This document shows positions 58,867 through 64,000 of a stretch of DNA of 64,000 bases, piece by piece (within the stretch, counting starts at the first letter, position 1; every line of letters starts with the position of its first letter). The DNA comes from Costus lasius (lineage: Eukaryota; Streptophyta; Magnoliopsida; Zingiberales; Costaceae), in the NCBI GenBank assembly GCA_027563935.2, contig CM050454.1, positions 5,856,001-5,920,000 on the forward strand. The letters are read 5' to 3'. Below the pieces are notes generated by a model, which saw nothing but the letters and a program-made list of their open reading frames with translations, made no database searches and was not told the DNA's origin. The translations under genes were made by a program, and so were the position numbers.

Positions 58867-60359
58867 AATACTCCTCGACTTAAATCTTTGCTTGTCCTCA
58901 AGCAATAAAATAAGTTGAAATACATGCTTGGTACACAAATAATCTTTTGTGTTGAAGTTCGCACCCGAGTTTGGAAAAATACTTTTTAGCAATCCAAGAT
59001 CTAATCAGAAGAAATTAACTAAAAAGAATGTCTTAAGCATTCACCAGTTTGGTCCCACAGTTTCTAGATGTCAACCAATTCAGAAAGCAGTAAACATGAG
59101 ATTCAATCAAGCATACACAACACTCACTTCATTCCTATCCATCCAATTCATAATGTTGGGGTTAGCTCAAATGTTTTATTCAGGATACAAAACTCTGATC
59201 TTTGCATTAGACTTCAACTCATATCCTTATGTACCATTGCCAATTTTTCGCAATGTCAAGTAAAGGAGTCTTTTTATTTCAAATCGCATTTTTTATATTT
59301 CAACTCATGTCCTTTGGTACCACTGCCCATTTTTCGCAGTGCCAAGTAGAGGAATCTAAGTGTGATGATTTTTTTTTAGTGAAGTTAACACATCATTTAT
59401 TTTAACAAATGAAGTGTTTCCCCAATAATAGAAAGGAATTCAAAGTTTGAAAAGAGATTATGCATCATAATATGAATCGAATGTAAATTACAAACCAAAA
59501 TCAATTGAACAATCATGAAAATGTTTGGCCCACTATATGAACATCATAAAATCAATCCATTTAGAAAATTTCTAATTCAAAGAACATATGGACATGACTA
59601 TTGAGTAAATTTCTAACAAGTACTACATTCAACATGTCTCGATAAATTCTGACTAATCATGCATTTAACTTTAAGAATTTTGCAAGGCTATCATCAGACA
59701 AGACTAGCATGAAAAGTCAATAAAAGTTTTCATCACAAGATATGTAATATAAGCCTTAAAAATGATCATCATGAAAGCGCATAGATCCACACATCATTCA
59801 ACATGCAAAGAGAGTTATAGCATAGCACTAGAATGGAAAACAGGTGGTCCAAATATCTGTTATACACTGCAAAAAGTGTCGGGCCTGAAGATGTGGACTA
59901 GGCCCACGAATAGTGGCATATATGATACAATGCCAATATCAAAATATCCATCATAGAGTAGCAAAACAAAGCCATAAAGAAGAACAGAAAGTCACAACAA
60001 CTACAACCAAACAACCAAAAAGAAGCTGGAGTCAAGACAGCTCACCCGCTCTAGAATATTGCATAGTCCTCTATGCAATGTCGTATATGCGAGAGGAGAA
60101 GGTGGCGGTGTCGAGTCTGGATGGAGCTAGCGCCCCCTGCGCCCCAAAAATAGAGCTCTATCAGTGTATACCAAGATCAAAATTTCCAAAAATAAACTAG
60201 ATAAACAAGAGAGTGATCTATTCAACGATGGTAAACTAAAAATCGAACGACAACTAATGTAACAGAGAGCAAATGGAAATAACGAGAAAACTTGGGTTGC
60301 CTCCCAAGGGCGCTAGTTTTAGGTCAACAGCTCGACCATAGAAGTATTATGTAGTGGCA
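58867..60359 (-). other. Non-coding region between pol and 3' LTR
   Basis: No ORF with domain content. Two copies of a roughly 60-bp segment occur at about 59212-59274 and 59296-59356 (TTCAACTCAT, GTACCATTGCC/GTACCACTGCC, TTTTTCGCA). The phrase TTGGGTTGCCTCCCAAG at 60291 is common just after pol in this group. Confidence 0.6.
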
Positions 60360-63300
60360 TCAGTGGGGGTCGAAAAGGGCGAGAACTTCCCCTTGTTCGA
60401 CCCGTTCATCTTCAAAATAATGCTTGAGGCGATGTCCATTAACCACAAAACTCCTAGTGTGTTCAGCCCATATGGTGATTGCACCGTAAGGTTGGACGTG
60501 TTGAACTATGAACGGTCCAGACCACCTCGTGCGAAGTTTCCCTGGAAAGAGACGAAGTCTCGAGTTGAACAGAAGCACTTTGTCCCCTTCGTGCAATTCC
60601 TTCTTGAGTATGCATTTGTCATGCCAATGCTTGGTACGAGCTTTGTAAATCTTTGCATTTTCGTAGGCGTAGAGGCGCATCTCATCCAGCTCGTCTAACT
60701 GTAGTTTTCTCCTTTCACTGGCGCTCTTAAAGTCATAATTTATTTGCTTGATTGCCCAGTGCGCCCTGTGCTCAAGTTCAACGGGTAAGTGACAGGATTT
60801 TCCATAAATAAGTTGGAAAGGAGACATACCTAGGGGAGTCTTGAATGCAATCCTATAGGCCCATAAAGCGTCGGGTAACTTCAATGCCCAATCCTTCCGT
60901 GATCGAGATACAGTCTTTTCCAATATTTGCTTGATTTCTCTATTGGAGACTTCTACCTGACCACTAGTATGAGGATGGTAAGGCATGGCAATTCTGTGCT
61001 TGACCCCATACTTTTTCAAGAGTGCTCCAAATTTTTGCTCAATGAAGTGGGATCCTCCGTCACTTATCAATATGCGTGGGACTCCAAATCGGAGGAAAAT
61101 CACTCGCTTCATGAACTTCATAACTACCCTAGAGTCGTTGGTGGCTTCGGCTGAAGCCTCAACCCACTTCGACACATAGTCGACGGCAACAAGAATGTAC
61201 CATTTCCCACATGAAGAAGGGAAGGGACCCATGAAATCTATCTCCCATACATCAAAAATCTCTACTTCTAACATGTCATTCAAAGGCAACTCGTTCCTTC
61301 TTGAAATGTTCCCAGTTCGTTGACAGCTGTCACAAGTTGAAACGAATTGTTTAGCATCATGAAAAATAGACGGCCAATACAAACCGGATTGTAGGACTTT
61401 GAAGGCAGTTTTAGAGGCCGCAGCATGCCCTCCATAAGGTGAGGCGTGGCATTGAGCTAACACATCTTGTATCTCCACTTCCGGTACACACCGTCTGTAC
61501 ATCCCATCGGCGCACCTCCGGTATAAGAATGACTCGTCCCAATAATATGACTTCACATCATGCAAGAACCTTTTCTTTTTCTGAAAGGAAAGATCAGGAG
61601 GAAATATGTCAGAAACTATAAAATTGACAAAATCTGCATACCACGGCGCTTGTTGTTCAAGTAAGGCAAATAAGTGTTCTTCTGGGAACGTGTCATTAAT
61701 TTCCAGCTCGTGGTCAGTCCTTGCGTCAACATTTCGTTCCAGCCTAGAGAGGTGGTCGGCTACAAGATTTTCACTCCCCTTCTTGTATCTAATTTCCACA
61801 TCAAATTCTTGTAAGAGGAGGATCCATCGAATAAGCCTTGGTTTGGCGTCCTTTTTGTTGATCAAATATTTAATGGCTGCATGGTCAGTGAAAACAATTA
61901 CTTTTGAATTAACTAAATATGAACGAAATTTATCAAAAGCAAAAACTATTGCTAGCAGCTTTTTCTCTATGGTGGCATAATTTATCTGGGCATCATCGAG
62001 CGTGCGACTGGCATAGTAAATGGCGTGAAGCTTCTTGTCTTTTCTTTGCCCTAATACCGCCCCCACTGGCTGGTCACTAGCATTGCACATCAATTCAAAG
62101 GGGAGGGACCAGTCTGGAGGTTGAATTATTGGAGCGGTAGTCAACGCTTCCTTGAGCCTCGCGAAAGCGTCCTCGTAATCCCTGTCAAAGCAAAAGATGG
62201 AGTCTTTAGCAAGTAAATTGGTCAGAGGGCAAGATATTTTAGAGAAATCTTTAATAAAGCGTCCGTAGAAGCCAGTATGTCCCAAGAAGCTTCTAATCCC
62301 TTTTACAGAAGTTGGCGGCTTGAGATTTTCAATGATTTCAATTTTCGCTCTGTCCACCTCTATCCCTCGCTCCGAGACTAGATGACCAAGCACAATGCCT
62401 TCTTTCACCAAGAAATGGCACTTCTCCCAATTTAGTACCAAGTTCACCTCTTCGCATCTCTGCAAAACCTTAGATAAGTTAGATAAGCAATGATGGAAGG
62501 AAGAACCATACACAGAAAAATCGTCCATAAATATATCAATAAAATCTTCGTTAAAGTCAGAGAATATAGTCATCATTGCTCTTTGGAAAGTTGTGGGGGC
62601 ATTACAGAGACCAAACGACATCCTCCTATATGCGTATGTGCCGTAGGGGCATGTGAAGGTGGTTTGCTCTTGATCGTCTGGATGGATGGGGATTTGAAAG
62701 AAACCTGAGAACCCATCTAAGAAGCAAAAGTAAGAATTATAAGCTAATCTATCAAGCATCTAGTCAATGAAAGGAAGAGGAAAATGGTCTTTTCTTGTTG
62801 CAGAGTTCAACTTCCTGTAATCAATGCACATTCGGTGTCCTGTGATCGTGCGGGTTGTTATCAACTCGTCTGTGTCAGTCTTTACAACCGTGACGCCTCC
62901 CTTTTTCGGAACCACATGGACCGGACTCACCCAAGAGCTATCTCAAATCGGGTAGATCACGCCAGCATCCAATAATTTAAGCACCTCCTTCTTCACTACT
63001 TCTTTCAAGTGTGGGTTGAGTCGGCATTGGAATTCCACTGAGGGCTTGCTATTTTCTTCCAACAGGATCCTGTGCATGCAAATAGATGGGTTAATACCTT
63101 TTATATCATCAAGAGAGTACCCAATTACCTTCCTGTGTAGACGGAGTTCTTGCAAAAGTAATTCAGTCTGTTCCTTATCCAACTCAGCACTAACTATTAC
63201 AGGGTAAGTGAAGTTTTCACCCAGGAATTCATATCTCAAATTTTCAGGCAAACTTTTGAGCTCGATCTTCTTTTGTCCTTCATCTGCTTGATTCTTGTCT

Positions 63301-63914
63301 AGTTTGGTTCTCAAACCTGGATCAGCATCAAGCAGGGCAATATATTCCTCAACCTCACCCTCACTAGTGTCACCAGCAACGCTGATAAGGGCGAGCTCCA
63401 ATGGATCACTCTTTTTCCTAGGTGGCTCAGATTGCTGAACAATTTGCTCAATCAAATCCACGCTGTGACATGCGCCTGCAAAAGAAGATTTTTTAAGAGA
63501 ATTAGACAGATCAAATTGAATAATATTGTCACCGATGTTTAAAGCCAGTTTCCCGTCTTTAACATCGATGACGACACCAGCTGTAGCAAGAAAAGGCCTT
63601 TCTAAAATAATAGGAAGCCTATCATCCTCATCAATGTCTAATACAACAAAGTCTGCCGGAACAAAATAATCCCCCACTTTAATGGGTACATCCTCTAAAA
63701 TGCCAACGGGACTCCTAACCGATCTGTCAGCCAACTGCAGAGAAATATTCGTTGACTTCAATTCACCCAGATCCAGCTTTCTACACAAAGATAACGGCAT
63801 GATGCTGACACTCGCCCCTAAATCGCACAGTGCTCTCTGGAAGGTCATCTCTCCTATCTGGCATGGTATGAAAAAGCTGCCAGGATCTTTGAGTTTTCGT
63901 GGAAGCTTGTTCTA
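60360..63914 (-). pseudogene. pol: Athila-type pol polyprotein with nonsense codons
   Basis: The polyprotein copies and inserts the element. Protease: DLGASVSIMPLS with the downstream VVLDIDEDDRLPIILERPFL. Reverse transcriptase: [13 protein letters not shown] [16 protein letters not shown] and FMDDF in place of YxDD. RNase [14 protein letters not shown] and [10 protein letters not shown]. Integrase: zinc-binding H..H...C..C (HASPYGGHA ... CDSCQRTG), then core acidic residues in [14 protein letters not shown] and [12 protein letters not shown]. Stops interrupt it at 62760-62762 (TAG between FID and MLDRLA), 62943-62945 (TGA after GVIYPI) and 63912-63914 (TAG before NKLPRKLKDPGSF); the reading frame continues past each. 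Without these it would run off the window. Integrase to C-terminus (60360-62759) is one open frame of 799 codons. Confidence 0.9.
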
Positions 63915-64000
63915 CAAAATCGCACTGCACTCTTCAGTAAGAGCCACAGTGCCTTGGTCTTCTAGCTTCCTCTTATTTGAGAGAATATCCTTCAGGAACT

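Larger units (their letters stand above)
57286..64000 (-). mobile_element. Athila-type Ty3/gypsy retrotransposon, 3' part
   Basis: Read on the minus strand the order is protease, reverse transcriptase, RNase H, integrase, a 1.5-kb non-coding region, then the 3' LTR. Matched termini TGACAC (57286) and GTGTCA (58866) bound the LTR. The protease has DLGASVSIMPLS and the reverse transcriptase FMDDFSVYG, as in Athila/Tat lineages. The 5' LTR and most of gag lie beyond the window. An env-like ORF is not seen. Three nonsense codons in pol show it can no longer move by itself. Confidence 0.88.

Overview
The window is nuclear DNA of a flowering plant. Evidence: many-intron genes with GT-AG introns, a chloroplast-targeted GrpE, a cuticular-wax gene, a MIR156 hairpin, an Athila-type Ty3/gypsy element, and small MITEs of the Harbinger, hAT and Mutator types. 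The style of the repeats and the protein sequences suggest a monocot outside the grasses, but that is only an inference.

Layout. 1-8542 (+): a BOP1/ERB1 ribosome-biogenesis gene that keeps about 18 exons and an AT-AC (U12-type) intron but carries nonsense codons and frameshifts, so it reads as an unprocessed pseudogene. One of its introns holds a Harbinger-like element with a hAT-like MITE nested inside it. 8543-12239: transposon-derived sequence (a Copia-like solo LTR and a Mutator-like MITE) and an unidentified coding-like patch. 12240-13658 (-): a tentative two-exon small basic protein. 14226-17150 (-): an intact 11-exon CER3/WAX2 wax-alkane gene with a GC-AG first intron. 17151-29578: no protein gene recognised. 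It contains GC-rich LTR-like blocks, a second copy of the Mutator-like MITE, an array of three decayed 0.3-kb repeats, and on the minus strand a short ORF followed by a near-perfect bulged miR171-complementary site, which resembles an endogenous target mimic. 29579-35074 (-): an intact five-exon folate-biopterin transporter. It is divergent, across about 0.7 kb, from a small YfiM/DUF2279-like membrane protein gene (35774-36112, +). 40523-45004 (+): intact chloroplast GrpE. 45939-46394 (+): a conserved Cys-rich protein. 48.4-51.5 kb: GC-rich transposon-like blocks. 53600-53700 (-): a clear MIR156 precursor, with a 115-bp tandem duplication just upstream and a large foldback MITE beyond that. 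55.6-56.5 kb: a palindrome-rich region and a short Copia-like LTR. 57286-64000 (-): the 3' part of a decayed Athila-type retrotransposon (3' LTR, untranslated region, pol), running off the window end.

The host genes are unrelated housekeeping or physiological genes: ribosome assembly, cuticle wax, folate/pterin transport, plastid chaperone, and phase-change microRNA. They do not form an operon or cluster; the spaces between them are filled by transposons. The most unusual items are the U12 intron surviving in the decayed BOP1 copy, the candidate miR171 mimic, the duplicated region upstream of MIR156, and the hairpin arrays inside the retroelements.
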